Notes: generated by a model not told the origin, from the sequence alone. A stretch of DNA of 52,308 nt from Ignavibacteria bacterium (GCA_025612375.1 JAAXKN010000031.1:1-52308), one strand, 5' to 3'; counted from the stretch's first letter, positions 1 to 8,735 are shown. Made by a program: numbers and translations.

Positions 1-2
1 TA

Positions 3-407
3 CTATTCCGCCTTCTTCTCCGTGCACACAACACAATTGCACTGCTCATAAATCTCATCATAGCCGTAATCAATCGTTATCTCTTCACCTTCTTCAATCG
101 CCCTTGCAGATACAAGCTTAAGCGAGGCTTCATCACCATCCATTACCTCACAGTTCGGCTCGCAGGAGTGGTTTATGTATTTGATCTTCTCGGTCTTAAC
201 CGTGTCAATGTAGGTGTCCCCGTTATAAAATATATAAACGTTTTCCTCTTCCTCCTCGCGCCTTATAGCTTCATCTTCGTCAATTACCTCTCCCTTTATT
301 ATGAACAGCATTTCACCCGGGGCAATATTCTCAACTGCAAAAAGGCCGTAGCCATGAATTCCTGAACTTTTTACTTCAATCAGATTTGACTTGTCGCTGC
401 TTTTCAA
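3..407 (-). CDS. SET domain protein (putative protein-lysine methyltransferase)
   Basis: 134 aa, made almost entirely of a SET domain. The N-terminal half has the GYGLFA stretch typical of the SET entry strand. The pseudoknot motifs NHSCEPN (about residue 80) and GEEITIDYGYD (about 107-117) are both present; these bind S-adenosylmethionine and the target lysine in the family. It ends in CNCVVC, which resembles the cysteine-rich post-SET tail. Start is TTG at 407 behind an AAGGAAG ribosome site, 3 bp after the stop of the upstream secreted-protein gene, so the two are probably co-transcribed. The substrate is unknown; bacterial free-standing SET proteins are rarely characterised. Complete, with its stop at the window edge. 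Confidence 0.85.
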   Translation of the reverse strand: MKSSDKSNLIEVKSSGIHGYGLFAVENIAPGEMLFIIKGEVIDEDEAIRREEEEENVYIFYNGDTYIDTVKTEKIKYINHSCEPNCEVMDGDEASLKLVSARAIEEGEEITIDYGYDEIYEQCNCVVCTEKKAE

Positions 408-410
408 AAA

Positions 411-842
411 TTACTTCCTTAAATATTTTACTGTTTTACTGCAAATTGCCTCAACGTCCGACCCCGGAAGAATCGGATAGTTATACCTTACGCTCTCTTC
501 CTGTACCTCGTCTAAGTAACTGAACTCCCTTAGCATTCGGTTTTCACTTCCATAGTAGGCAATCCTTAGTATGCTGTATTTCGAAAGCTCAGTGTTGATA
601 AGATAATACGTCTTTACCTTGAATATTCTTCCGCTTATGCCTTCAATTATAATAGGCTCTTTGAAGGACTGGAGGCCCCAGACGTAAATATCCGCTTTCT
701 CCCGTGCCTTCAGCGTCGTAACGTCTACCTGCAGAAGGTTGCCCGCGGAATTCTTTACCATTACCCAGGCTTCCTGCTTGTCCTGCGCACGGGCTGCCGC
801 GGTGAATATTATTAGCATCAGCAATGCTGAAAGGTATTTCAT
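411..842 (-). CDS. Small secreted protein of unknown function
   Basis: 143 aa. Residues 1-19 form a clear Sec signal peptide (MKYL, hydrophobic core, ARAQ cleavage site), so the mature protein is periplasmic or exported. The mature part is predicted mostly beta (alternating hydrophobic residues) and has one cysteine near the C-terminus. I do not recognise a family. It lies immediately upstream of the SET-domain gene (3-bp gap) and diverges from the repeat protein on the plus strand, with about 140 bp of AT-rich DNA between that must hold both promoters. ATG start at 842 is the natural choice because the signal peptide begins there. Confidence 0.65.
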   Translation of the reverse strand: MKYLSALLMLIIFTAAARAQDKQEAWVMVKNSAGNLLQVDVTTLKAREKADIYVWGLQSFKEPIIIEGISGRIFKVKTYYLINTELSKYSILRIAYYGSENRMLREFSYLDEVQEESVRYNYPILPGSDVEAICSKTVKYLRK

Positions 843-999
843 GTTGAGTCTTTTTTATCACTAAAATAAGTAATAATTAAATAAAGTAAAATGTGAGATT
901 CCGCACTTTCAATAAATTTGCTTAATTTACGCAAGTATATTTCGATAATAATACAACAATCCATTCTTTTTCAAAAAATAATATGTGTTGATCCTGTTT

Positions 1000-1923
1000 A
1001 TGAATAAACCTTCAGAATACGAGATAGAAAAAGGGCTTAAAAATGGCCTGTTCAGGACGTACTATACCAGCGGAGCCGTCCGCACGGAAAAGTTTTACTC
1101 AAACGGCAAGCTCGAAGGTGAGGTTAAACTCTTAAATGAAAACGGTACAATCCAGGAACTCATACAGTATAAGAATGGAAAGAAAAACGGCACGGCAAAA
1201 GTCTTTTATGATAACGGCCTGCCTAAAATTGAAATTGAGTTTAAGGATGACCTCCAGCACGGTCTGACCAGCTATTACTATGAGGACGGCCAGCTTAAAA
1301 GCGAAATCAGCTATTCTAACGGAGTCCGCGAAGGATCTACAAAAGTCTACTTCCATTCGGGTACGGTTAAAAGCGACGAAAACCTGGTAAATGGAAAAAA
1401 AGAAGGCATCAGCAAAACTTTCTATAAAAGCGGCGCCCTTAAAGGGGAGTGGAACTACAGAAACGGCGTCGCCGACGGCACTTCCAGATTCTACTACGAA
1501 AACGGCGCACTCCTTGCAATTAAAAACTTCCTCGATGGACGCGACGACGGCCTGACACAAATCTATTACGAGGACGGAAAGCTGAAGGAAGAAATTAACT
1601 TCGTTAACGGAATTAAAAACGGCATTAACCTCTTGTACAACAGGGACGGCTCTCTTAAGGATAAAGTTTTCTACGATATGGGGGATAAGGTAAACGTGGA
1701 CGAATTTATGGATAACCCGCCCATGAGCCCCGAACCCTCTGTAAAGGCGCCCGAAACTCCATTGTTCAAAAGCGAAAGGGAAGAGCCAAAACCCTCTTAT
1801 GCCCCGGAAAATAATTCGGAAGAAAAAAGAATCAGCACACCTGTTGTAATTGGAATCGTTGCTGCCACATTCGTCGTAATTTTCTTTGCGTACGTGATTT
1901 TAATCAGCGTCTTCCACCTCTGA
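1000..1923 (+). CDS. MORN / YwqK-type repeat protein with C-terminal membrane anchor
   Basis: About 307 aa. Residues 10-230 consist of about ten repeats of 22-24 residues with the pattern YYxxGxLKxExxYxNGxxxG, the signature of MORN and YwqK-antitoxin-type repeats. A proline- and acid-rich linker follows (about 235-285), and a single hydrophobic helix ends the protein (VVIGIVAATFVVIFFAYVIL). The topology suggests a tail-anchored protein with the repeat surface in the cytoplasm. Such repeats bind lipids or partner proteins; no enzyme domain is present. A GTG at 985 in the same frame is possible, but ATG 1000 is the better start. Orthologues are often merely called toxin-antitoxin YwqK repeat proteins; no toxin gene is adjacent. 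Confidence 0.8.
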   Translation: MNKPSEYEIEKGLKNGLFRTYYTSGAVRTEKFYSNGKLEGEVKLLNENGTIQELIQYKNGKKNGTAKVFYDNGLPKIEIEFKDDLQHGLTSYYYEDGQLKSEISYSNGVREGSTKVYFHSGTVKSDENLVNGKKEGISKTFYKSGALKGEWNYRNGVADGTSRFYYENGALLAIKNFLDGRDDGLTQIYYEDGKLKEEINFVNGIKNGINLLYNRDGSLKDKVFYDMGDKVNVDEFMDNPPMSPEPSVKAPETPLFKSEREEPKPSYAPENNSEEKRISTPVVIGIVAATFVVIFFAYVILISVFHL

Positions 1924-2056
1924 CATAAACACTTTTTCTCCTGCGATATTCATAGCCCAAATGGGCCATACCTGAAATTTCCGTTTACTTTTACCCCCGG
2001 AGTGTTTAACTTTTATGCCGTAATTTGTATATTTGCATACAAAATTTATAAAATTA

Positions 2057-2818
2057 ATGAAAATCGGTTTAGTACAATATAACCCCACATGGGAAAATAT
2101 AGAAGAAAATAAGTTAAAACTGGATGAACTGGTTTCAAAATGCCAGGAAAATTATTCTCTTTTAATTTTCCCCGAAATGTCCCTCACGGGCTTTACCATG
2201 AATTCCGTAAAGTTCGCCGGGGAAGATGGCGGCACCTCCTGCCGGTACTTTTCAGACCTTGCCAAAAGGCTGAATACTGAAGTTATTGCGGGCTTTATTG
2301 AAAAGGCTGATTCCAAAATCTATAACAGCCTTGTCCATTACGGCACTGATGGCGCCTTAAAAAATAAATACAGGAAGATTCATCCTTTTTCATTCTCAGG
2401 CGAAAATGTACACTACTCCAGAGGTGAAAAACCGGTCGTCTCTTCTATAGGTGAATGGAAAATAGGCTTGTCTATCTGCTACGACCTCAGGTTCCCGGAA
2501 CTATTCCGCACATATGCCAGGGAACGCACTGAACTCATGGTTGTAATTGCAAACTGGCCCGTTAAAAGAATTGAACACTGGAAGGCTCTCCTTAAGGCAA
2601 GAGCTATCGAAAACCAGTGCTACATCGCAGCTGTTAACCGCGTCGGCACCGATCCGGGTAATGACTATAACGGCTTTAGCAGCATTATCTCTCCCCTGGG
2701 CGATGAACTGATTACACTCGTTAACGACGAAACCATATCCGGAACGGATATCAGCCTGGACACACTCATGGACGTGAGAAAAAGGCTCCCTTTCCTTAAT
2801 GATATGTTTTTGTTTTAA
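2057..2818 (+). CDS. Nitrilase-superfamily amidohydrolase, omega-amidase (YafV/Nit2)-like
   Basis: About 253 aa, the usual length for the CN-hydrolase fold. The catalytic triad is visible: Glu in FPEMSLTGF, Lys in YRKIHPF, Cys in SICYDLRFPE. The CYDLRFPE context is shared with omega-amidases (YafV/Nit2), which hydrolyse alpha-ketoglutaramate and clear the by-product of glutamine transamination; other amide substrates cannot be excluded. Start is placed at ATG 2057 because the conserved fold begins MKIGLVQYN; an in-frame TTG at 2033 would add eight unlikely residues. A TAnnTTTG motif (TATATTTG, 2028-2035), the Bacteroidota-type -7 element, lies just upstream. Single gene, followed by a small membrane protein. 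Confidence 0.88.
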   Translation: MKIGLVQYNPTWENIEENKLKLDELVSKCQENYSLLIFPEMSLTGFTMNSVKFAGEDGGTSCRYFSDLAKRLNTEVIAGFIEKADSKIYNSLVHYGTDGALKNKYRKIHPFSFSGENVHYSRGEKPVVSSIGEWKIGLSICYDLRFPELFRTYARERTELMVVIANWPVKRIEHWKALLKARAIENQCYIAAVNRVGTDPGNDYNGFSSIISPLGDELITLVNDETISGTDISLDTLMDVRKRLPFLNDMFLF

Positions 2819-2882
2819 CCTGATAATACTTCAAAGGAATTACTTGATCCGGACCTAATTGTTCTTTTTAAATAAATCGGAA

Positions 2883-3074
2883 ATGGAAATGTCACTTAAA
2901 AAATCAGCTTACAATGAATGGTCAATTGAAAAAGGAGACTACGTCAGAAAGGACCTTTCAAAGCAGGATATGATTTACAAAAGCAGAATGAGCCCTCTTT
3001 TAAGAGCCTTTATTTCTGGACTCGTACTGCTCGCAGTTATTCTGGCCGTTGTGCTGAAAATCCAGCACTTTTAA
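2883..3074 (+). CDS. Small single-pass membrane protein, unknown
   Basis: About 63 aa. A charged N-terminal half (many Lys/Asp, with the phrase EWSIEKGDYVRKDLSKQD) precedes one C-terminal transmembrane helix (FISGLVLLAVILAVVL). This is the architecture of a tail-anchored cytoplasmic-facing protein. No family recognised. Three starts are possible (TTG 2859, ATG 2883, ATG 2889); ATG 2883 is a choice, not a proof. It follows the amidohydrolase by about 60 bp on the same strand and converges with the purine nucleoside phosphorylase gene. Confidence 0.5.
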   Translation: MEMSLKKSAYNEWSIEKGDYVRKDLSKQDMIYKSRMSPLLRAFISGLVLLAVILAVVLKIQHF

Positions 3075-3114
3075 GCCTTGCCGGAAACACTTTTTAATCC
3101 CCCCATATTACCGG

Positions 3115-3145
3115 CTGGTTGATTAAACCCTGTTTAATCAACCAG
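3115..3145. repeat. 13-bp perfect inverted repeat at a convergent gene junction
   Basis: Left arm 3115-3127 and right arm 3133-3145 are exact reverse complements around a 5-base loop. The right arm overlaps the last codons and stop of the PNP gene. No T-run follows on either strand, so it is not a textbook intrinsic terminator, but it sits where transcripts from both sides converge. Confidence 0.7.
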
Positions 3146-3958
3146 CGTAATAACCTTCTTTATCAGACTCTCAAATGTATGTTTTACTCTGTTGGCGGTT
3201 TCAGTTACATCACTGTGCGAAAGCTTTACCGGTGAAATTCCGGCTGCGTAATTTGTAATGCATGTAATTGCCGCTACTTCCATGCCCAGGTATGAGGCAT
3301 ATACGGCTTCATGAACTGTCGACATCCCGACGGCATCCCCGCCAAAGGCTCCCATCATCTTTATTTCAGCAGGAGTCTCATAACTCGGTCCCTTTGCGTA
3401 ATAATATACCCCTTCCCTCAAGTAAATTCTTTCCTCAAGCGCTGCCTTGCGTATCTTCTCATTCAGTATGGGGGAGGGAAACGAGAGTACCCGGTCTTTT
3501 GCTTCTTTGGAAATTGTTCCTATCAGCTGGCTCAGCTCTTTTTTAATGTTCACTGAATTAAAAGAAACGTTAAGCATCAGGTCGCCCGGAACAAAATTCG
3601 GGTTAATTCCTCCGGCCGCATTCGTTAAAATAACTTTTTTGCACCCAAGCTTATGAGCCAGGAAAACCGGCAGGACACACTCGCTTATCTTATAGCCTTC
3701 ATAGAAGTGGATCCTTCCCTGAAAGAGCATCAGCTTTTTACCCTTGTACTCCGAAAAATGAATCTTCCCCTCGTGCCCGGGCACTGTGGAAGGGGGATAT
3801 CCGGGCAGGGAAGTGGTGCTGATGGTTTTTATTGTATCCACGCTTTCTGCAAATTCACCAAGTCCGCTTCCAAGAATAAGAGCAGCATCAGGCGTAAAGG
3901 GAGCAAGATCTTTTACCGCATCTGAAAGGTTGTGATATTTATTGTTTAAGTTTATCAT
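3134..3958 (-). CDS. punA: Purine nucleoside phosphorylase (trimeric type)
   Basis: About 274 aa, matching the low-molecular-weight trimeric PNP family (about 270-290 aa). Family marks are ILGSGLGEFAE near the N-terminus (phosphate loop), NAAGGI in the middle, GPSYETPAE and the MSTVHEAVYA segment. It cleaves purine nucleosides with phosphate to free base and ribose-1-phosphate in the cytoplasm. ATG 3958 (MINLNN) is preferred over an upstream TTG at 3967. It is the last gene of a minus-strand salvage set cdd-tdk-PNP, 45 bp downstream of tdk, which supports a nucleoside-salvage role. Confidence 0.93.
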   Translation of the reverse strand: MINLNNKYHNLSDAVKDLAPFTPDAALILGSGLGEFAESVDTIKTISTTSLPGYPPSTVPGHEGKIHFSEYKGKKLMLFQGRIHFYEGYKISECVLPVFLAHKLGCKKVILTNAAGGINPNFVPGDLMLNVSFNSVNIKKELSQLIGTISKEAKDRVLSFPSPILNEKIRKAALEERIYLREGVYYYAKGPSYETPAEIKMMGAFGGDAVGMSTVHEAVYASYLGMEVAAITCITNYAAGISPVKLSHSDVTETANRVKHTFESLIKKVITLVD

Positions 3959-4003
3959 GTTTAACAATTATCCTTATTAAAGAAACTGCGCGCCTGAAGT
4001 TAT

Positions 4004-4576
4004 TTATTCCGGAATATAATGGCACTTTCTGCAGCGCGCTTCGTAGCTGTCTGATGCACCAACTATGACCCTCTCGGCCGAGTGGATCGTACGCTGCGTC
4101 CTGTCAGCAGGGTTTCCGCATACTACACATATGGCAAGCGTTTTAGTGATGTATTCGGCTATCGCCAGCATCTGAGGCATCGGCTCAAATGGCTGAGCCT
4201 TGTAATCCAGGTCAAGGCCTGCTACAACAACCCTTTTTCCCTCGTCTGCAAGCGTGTTGCATACGTCAACCAGGTCATTTGAGAAAAACTGCGCCTCGTC
4301 TATTCCAATAACCTGCGCGTCAGAAGAAAGCTTTAAGATCTCCTGCGCGTTGTCTATAAGTATGGAAGGAAGCGACTGCTCGCTGTGCGATACGATTTCT
4401 GTATCCGAATACCTCGTATCAATGCGCGGCTTGAATATTTTAACGTTCTGCTTGGCTATCCTGGCCCTTCTAAGGCGCCTTATCAGCTCTTCGGTTTTAC
4501 CGCTGAACATGCATCCTGCTATAACCTCAATCCAGCCTGTTCCCTTTGGAGTTGAATGCGGTGTAAATTCCATCAT
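4004..4576 (-). CDS. tdk: Thymidine kinase (type II)
   Basis: 190 aa, typical length. The P-loop [18 protein letters not shown] lies near residue 20, the magnesium/catalytic region IDEAQFF near residue 95, and a structural zinc site is formed by CVVC and CRKC in the C-terminal half. It phosphorylates thymidine to dTMP with ATP. The gene sits between cdd (33 bp upstream) and the PNP gene on the same strand, forming a nucleoside salvage operon. Two adjacent ATG codons begin the frame; the first (4576) is used here. Confidence 0.95.
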   Translation of the reverse strand: MMEFTPHSTPKGTGWIEVIAGCMFSGKTEELIRRLRRARIAKQNVKIFKPRIDTRYSDTEIVSHSEQSLPSILIDNAQEILKLSSDAQVIGIDEAQFFSNDLVDVCNTLADEGKRVVVAGLDLDYKAQPFEPMPQMLAIAEYITKTLAICVVCGNPADRTQRTIHSAERVIVGASDSYEARCRKCHYIPE

Positions 4577-4609
4577 CTCTTTTACGAGCCCCCGTCTTAT
4601 TTGTAAATC

Positions 4610-5014
4610 TTATTTTTTGGCGCTTTCCAGATCCTCATCCTTAAAAGCGTAGGGAAGAAGTTCATCGAGTTTCTTTATGTCTAATTCATTTTTGTGATTA
4701 ATCATAATTACGTCGATGTTTCCGCACAAGTCCTGCATTACCTGACGGCAGGCACCGCACGGAGGGCAGAATCCCGGAGCGTCACTTGCAATTGCTATGG
4801 CCGTAAATTTCCTCTCGCCTTCAGAAATTGCCTTAAAGACTGCGGTCCTTTCCGCACATATTGTAAGCCCGTATGAGGAGGTCTCAATGTTGCCGCCTAA
4901 GTAAACTTTACCCTCTGCGGTCAGAAGTGCAGCGCCAACATGAAACTTTGAGTATGTCGGCAGCGCCCGTCCTTTTGCCTCAACGGCTTTCTCTGCTAAT
5001 AACTTGTAATCCAT
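4610..5014 (-). CDS. cdd: Cytidine deaminase
   Basis: 134 aa, the size of the homotetrameric class. The zinc site is complete: CAE in TICAERTAVF (the Glu is the proton shuttle) and PCGAC (two zinc cysteines). FHVGAALL near the N-terminus is the substrate-binding strand. It converts cytidine and deoxycytidine to uridine and deoxyuridine. First gene of the minus-strand salvage operon; thymidine kinase follows after 33 bp and the PNP gene after that. ATG start at 5014. Confidence 0.95.
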   Translation of the reverse strand: MDYKLLAEKAVEAKGRALPTYSKFHVGAALLTAEGKVYLGGNIETSSYGLTICAERTAVFKAISEGERKFTAIAIASDAPGFCPPCGACRQVMQDLCGNIDVIMINHKNELDIKKLDELLPYAFKDEDLESAKK

Positions 5015-5086
5015 TTTCTTCTCTAAAAATTATCCAAAAATAGGCCATTATTATAATAAATCTGCGGGTTAACTGCAAAATTATTT

Positions 5087-7819
5087 CTACTTCACCAGAT
5101 TCATTTTCTTCACCTCACGGTAGCTCCCGCAATTAAGCTCATATATGTAAACGCCGCTTGGAAGGCTTCCGGCATCAAAGTTTATTTCAAAATCTCCCCG
5201 CGGCATTTCTTTATCTATTAGCCTTGCTGCTTTGCGCCCTAAAATGTCATAAACCGTAAGCTTTACCAGAGATTTTTCAGCAATCGTGAACTTGATTTTT
5301 GTAGTGGGATTAAAAGGGTTTGGATAGTTCTGCTCCAGGCTGAACTTCATCACCTTGCTGTTGTCGCGGACATCTGTAAGAAGACTGATGTTGTTTGCTG
5401 TTACTTTGTACGCGCTGTCAGCATACGCCTTTAGCTGAATAAACAGGGTGTGCGACGCATTATCAAAATAGAACCCTCCCGTGCTCATCTTCAGCTCCAT
5501 TAGTGAAGGCTGGATAGTGGCACTTCTGCCGTTTATCACTACAGATTCCGGCTTATCCGAAATTAAATGCACTTCTGCAATGTAAGTCCTGAAAAACGGT
5601 TTTCCCGTGTAGCTCCCCTGCGTCTCCCCGATTGTCAGCTCCAGTGAGTTTCCTTTGTCTGAAGTCAGAGTCCTCTGCGTAAAGACTGTCTGGCTGAACT
5701 GCCCATTCTGATAAGAAAGAGTTTTCCCGTCATCTTCATAAAGCTTAAAATTCCCCGGATTATCTAATGAGGGATAGATCCTTAGAAGTAGAGTGTCGGT
5801 AGGGATCTCTTCTGTATTCTTAACTACTGGCTGCATAGGAATAATGCTTCCCATTTTTACAAACACCGGCATCTTCTCCATCGGAGAGGGCACCGTAATT
5901 GTCTGGCTTCCATTATAAATGTGGTCATCAAAAAAATCAACCCATAATCCTTCAGGAAGATAAACACTCTTTGAAGTCTGCCCTTGTGAAACAACAGGGG
6001 AGACTAGCATGGAACTTCCCCACATGTACGAAGTGCTTAAGTTGTAAAGCTTCTCATCCGTGGGGTAATCGAAGAACAATGGGCGCGCAAGCGGCATGCC
6101 GGTCGTGTGGTTTTCGTAAGCCATGGTGTAAATGTATGGTATAAGCTGGTATCTTAACCGAATGAATTTCCGGCTTATTTCTTCGGTTTCGGTTCCGAAT
6201 ATCCACGGCTCTGTATCCTGTCCAGTCCCGTGCGCCCGCGTAATGGGGCAGAAGCTCCCGAACTCCATCCACCTCGCGTACAGTTCCGGCGTCGTATAAC
6301 CCCCGGTAAAGCCCCCAATGTCTGAATTGTGGTATCCCAGCCCTGAAAGCCCCATGCTTAACATAATTGGAAGCTGCACCGCAAGACCCCCGAAGCTCCT
6401 TCCAACATCCCCAGACCACGTTATAGCTGAATACCTCTGGATCCCGGCGTAGCCCGAACGTGTCAGGTCGAACAGCCTCTCGTTTGGACGGAAACTCTTA
6501 AACCCGTTAAAAATTGTCCTGGCCCAGAGGAGGTTATATACGTTGTGCACTTTAGTCGAAGGCCCCAAATAATACTGCATCTGCGCGTTGTCACGTTCCG
6601 GCTCACCAAGATCCGTCCAGATCCCGGCCATCTGGCTTCCGAAAAAGGAAGGATGCATGTTCCACCACCACTGCTGTGCCTGGGGGTTCGTAATGTCTAA
6701 AAGTCCGGCGTTGCAGCCGCAGCTCCACCAGCCAGAGAATACAAAAGGGCTTCCCTGGCTGTTTTTGGCAAAGTAACCCTTGGATGCCGCCTCACTAAAG
6801 TTTGGCGAGCTTTCTGTAATATATGGTTCAGTAATTGCAACCGTTTTTACCCCCTGCGCCAGAAAGTCATTCATCATCTTAAACGGGTTAGGCCACTTTG
6901 ATAGGTCCCAGCTGATGTCTCCCATCGCCTTAAACCAGTAGAGGTCCAGCACTATGGCGTCCAGCGGAATATTTTTCTCCTTCATCGTCTGAACCATAGT
7001 CCTTGCCTCAGATTCATCGCGGTAGCCGTACTTAGACTGTATGTAGCCCAGGGCCCACCTTGGAGGCAAGGGCTGCCGTCCTGTAAGCCAGGTGTATTTG
7101 CTTAGCTGCTCCGGAATACCCCGTGCGGCAATAAGATAATAGGAAAGCTCTCCTCCGGAAACACTGTAGGAAAAGGCCTGAGTCCCGTTCTGCCCGAAAT
7201 TCCAATAGCCGGGATAAGTGTTTTCAAAGTAAATGGAGTATCCGTTTGTTGAAGCCGCAAAAGGAATGTTAATCATCATTACGTCAAGAGGTGACGTGTA
7301 GCCGCCCATCTGTGTGTTGTAGCTGGAAAATGCCTGCCCGCGCTTGTCCAGATCTGTCCCTCTTTCACCCGTGCCGTAAAAGTGCTCGTTCTGCTGAATC
7401 CGGAATTCAACGCTCCTTGTGCTGCCGCTAAAGGAAAAGCCCCCTTTATCTTTTAAGAGAAGATTCCCCTGCAGGTCATAATACGTAATCCTTAAGGGAT
7501 ACTTTGACACCCTGACCCTTAATCCCGCTGATGCAATCTCGAGCGTGGAATCCGTTTCAGATCTTATAATTGGAACTGCCTCAGAGGTATCCTGTATGAC
7601 AACAAGAGAGGAATCAAACTTGGTGCCGGGAGAGGGGATGAAATCCACCTTCACGATCTCGGGTTTGTAAAAGGTAAAGCGGAAGGCCGCACTGCCTGCA
7701 TTAACAAGCGTTACCCTGCCCGCGGCAGAATAAGAGGTGAAGTTTCCCGGGTATGTTTGTGCAGAAAGAAAAGCCGGGAATAAAATTATAATAAGGGAAA
7801 ATCTTCTTAATAAATTCAT
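5087..7819 (-). CDS. Secreted GH31 alpha-glucosidase/transglycosylase with T9SS sorting domain
   Basis: About 910 aa. A signal peptide (MNLLRRFSL ... FLSAQ) fixes the start at ATG 7819; the frame stays open upstream but that part is non-conserved. Order: N-terminal galactose-mutarotase-like beta domain, (beta/alpha)8 barrel (about 260-600), C-terminal beta domains, and a final 80-residue T9SS type A sorting domain starting NYPNPFNP. The GH31 nucleophile is Asp403 in WTDLGEPE and the acid/base is Asp471 in TWSGDVG. The barrel resembles the GH31 subgroup that includes bacterial alpha-transglucosylases, so hydrolysis or transfer of alpha-glucans are both possible. It should be exported and anchored at the cell surface by T9SS. 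Single gene. Confidence 0.92.
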   Translation of the reverse strand: MNLLRRFSLIIILFPAFLSAQTYPGNFTSYSAAGRVTLVNAGSAAFRFTFYKPEIVKVDFIPSPGTKFDSSLVVIQDTSEAVPIIRSETDSTLEIASAGLRVRVSKYPLRITYYDLQGNLLLKDKGGFSFSGSTRSVEFRIQQNEHFYGTGERGTDLDKRGQAFSSYNTQMGGYTSPLDVMMINIPFAASTNGYSIYFENTYPGYWNFGQNGTQAFSYSVSGGELSYYLIAARGIPEQLSKYTWLTGRQPLPPRWALGYIQSKYGYRDESEARTMVQTMKEKNIPLDAIVLDLYWFKAMGDISWDLSKWPNPFKMMNDFLAQGVKTVAITEPYITESSPNFSEAASKGYFAKNSQGSPFVFSGWWSCGCNAGLLDITNPQAQQWWWNMHPSFFGSQMAGIWTDLGEPERDNAQMQYYLGPSTKVHNVYNLLWARTIFNGFKSFRPNERLFDLTRSGYAGIQRYSAITWSGDVGRSFGGLAVQLPIMLSMGLSGLGYHNSDIGGFTGGYTTPELYARWMEFGSFCPITRAHGTGQDTEPWIFGTETEEISRKFIRLRYQLIPYIYTMAYENHTTGMPLARPLFFDYPTDEKLYNLSTSYMWGSSMLVSPVVSQGQTSKSVYLPEGLWVDFFDDHIYNGSQTITVPSPMEKMPVFVKMGSIIPMQPVVKNTEEIPTDTLLLRIYPSLDNPGNFKLYEDDGKTLSYQNGQFSQTVFTQRTLTSDKGNSLELTIGETQGSYTGKPFFRTYIAEVHLISDKPESVVINGRSATIQPSLMELKMSTGGFYFDNASHTLFIQLKAYADSAYKVTANNISLLTDVRDNSKVMKFSLEQNYPNPFNPTTKIKFTIAEKSLVKLTVYDILGRKAARLIDKEMPRGDFEINFDAGSLPSGVYIYELNCGSYREVKKMNLVK

Positions 7820-7828
7820 ACTGGGTAA

Positions 7829-8056
7829 ATAAAAGAAAAAATTCTTAAAGAGCAATTTATAAAGAAGAAATTCCCCGGAGCTCACCTTAATGCTGATCAA
7901 AAAAAGAAATTTGAGGACCTGAAGAACAGAAGGCCTGAGATGGATGATAGGTCTTTTTCTCCCGGAAGAGGGATGCACAAGGGCCCGGGCCTTTATGAAA
8001 ATCCGGGAGCGCCCGATGATATGCTTGCCCCCGGAATGCCCGGGGATGACTTATAA
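7829..8056 (+). pseudogene. Headless coding remnant, possibly the C-terminus of a Spy/CpxP-like periplasmic protein
   Basis: Plus-strand frame open from 7829 to the TAA at 8054-8056, about 75 codons, with no ATG/GTG/TTG before the middle. The translation contains LNADQKKKFEDLKNRRPEM, like the LTxEQKxKFExLxxRR helix of Spy/CpxP-type chaperones, followed by a Gly/Pro/Met-rich tail ending GMPGDDL. Composition looks coding and the stop is followed by a strong hairpin. The upstream half of such a gene is absent: the GH31 gene starts at 7819 on the other strand. It could be a 3-prime gene fragment left by a deletion, or a short gene with a non-standard start. Function is inferred from one short motif only. 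Confidence 0.35.
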
Positions 8057-8070
8057 AACCTGAAAAAACA

Positions 8071-8115
8071 AAAGCGGGATTATGGCCATTTTGACCGCCC
8101 ATAATCCCGCTTTTT
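8071..8115. terminator. Bidirectional intrinsic terminator
   Basis: Perfect 15-bp stem (8071-8085 with 8099-8113) around a 13-base loop, with T-runs on both sides when read on either strand. It lies 12 bp after the stop of the minus-strand amidase gene and also just after the plus-strand coding remnant ending at 8056. Confidence 0.9.
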
Positions 8116-8126
8116 AAAGTAAAAAA

Positions 8127-8735
8127 TTATTTACCGTACTTTTCTTTCAGAACTTCCTTGACCCTTTTAATTAAAGAGCCGTCCTGAAGGTACTTATAAA
8201 GATCCTTCCCGGGGCAGAGAGTATCTGCGTAATCCTTGTGTCCCTTTATCGTCTCAGGTGAAATATTGTACTTGTTGCAGCAGTATGCCAGAAGGTCTAC
8301 AAGCGACTTCAGCTGCTCTTCTGTTACCTTCTGCTCCTCGAAGTTCCCGAGGCACGTAATTAAAAGATGGCCTGTCGGATCATAAGTCGTATTTGTCTCA
8401 CCGGCGGTAAAAACATTGCGCCCTTCAAATATATTTCCGTGCGCGTCAATCATAAAGTGATAGGGGATATCTGCCCAGTTCCTGTCCTTGCCCATTCCCC
8501 ATACCTGGGTTTTCTTGATCTTCTCGGCAGCGCTGCTGTCGGGACTTAAATATTCACCCTCGTGGTGGATGGTAATCCTGTTTGGAACATGCGGCTTAAA
8601 TGGCTTGGGATCCAGAGCGCCCCAGGCCGAACGCGGAATTATATTAACATCTTCTCCCGCTGCTTTCTGTGAGGATGAGCATCCTGCGGCAAGAGCCATA
8701 AGTAACGGCAGAATTAAAATCAGTCTTTTCTTCAT
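8127..8735 (-). CDS. PGRP-type N-acetylmuramoyl-L-alanine amidase lipoprotein
   Basis: 202 aa. The N-terminus is a lipoprotein signal with lipobox LAAGC, so the enzyme is tethered to a membrane in the envelope. The remainder is an amidase_2/PGRP domain: IIPRSAWGA at the start, zinc ligands in TIHHEG, the PYHFMID strand, and the closing zinc motif in DTLCPGKDLY. The family cuts the bond between muramic acid and L-alanine in peptidoglycan, in wall recycling or remodelling. It is monocistronic and ends at a strong hairpin terminator. ATG at 8735 is set by the signal peptide. Confidence 0.92.
   Translation of the reverse strand: MKKRLILILPLLMALAAGCSSSQKAAGEDVNIIPRSAWGALDPKPFKPHVPNRITIHHEGEYLSPDSSAAEKIKKTQVWGMGKDRNWADIPYHFMIDAHGNIFEGRNVFTAGETNTTYDPTGHLLITCLGNFEEQKVTEEQLKSLVDLLAYCCNKYNISPETIKGHKDYADTLCPGKDLYKYLQDGSLIKRVKEVLKEKYGK

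Noticed and set aside
643-861. 72-aa ORF overlapping the secreted protein gene
   Set aside because: Out-of-frame shadow without signal peptide or family features.
5087-7978. Longer N-terminal extension of the GH31 protein (start 7978)
   Set aside because: A signal peptide begins exactly at ATG 7819; the extension is antisense to the coding remnant and has no conserved character.
7887-8102. Minus-strand 71-aa ORF upstream of GH31
   Set aside because: It spans the terminator hairpin and is antisense to the more coding-like plus-strand remnant.
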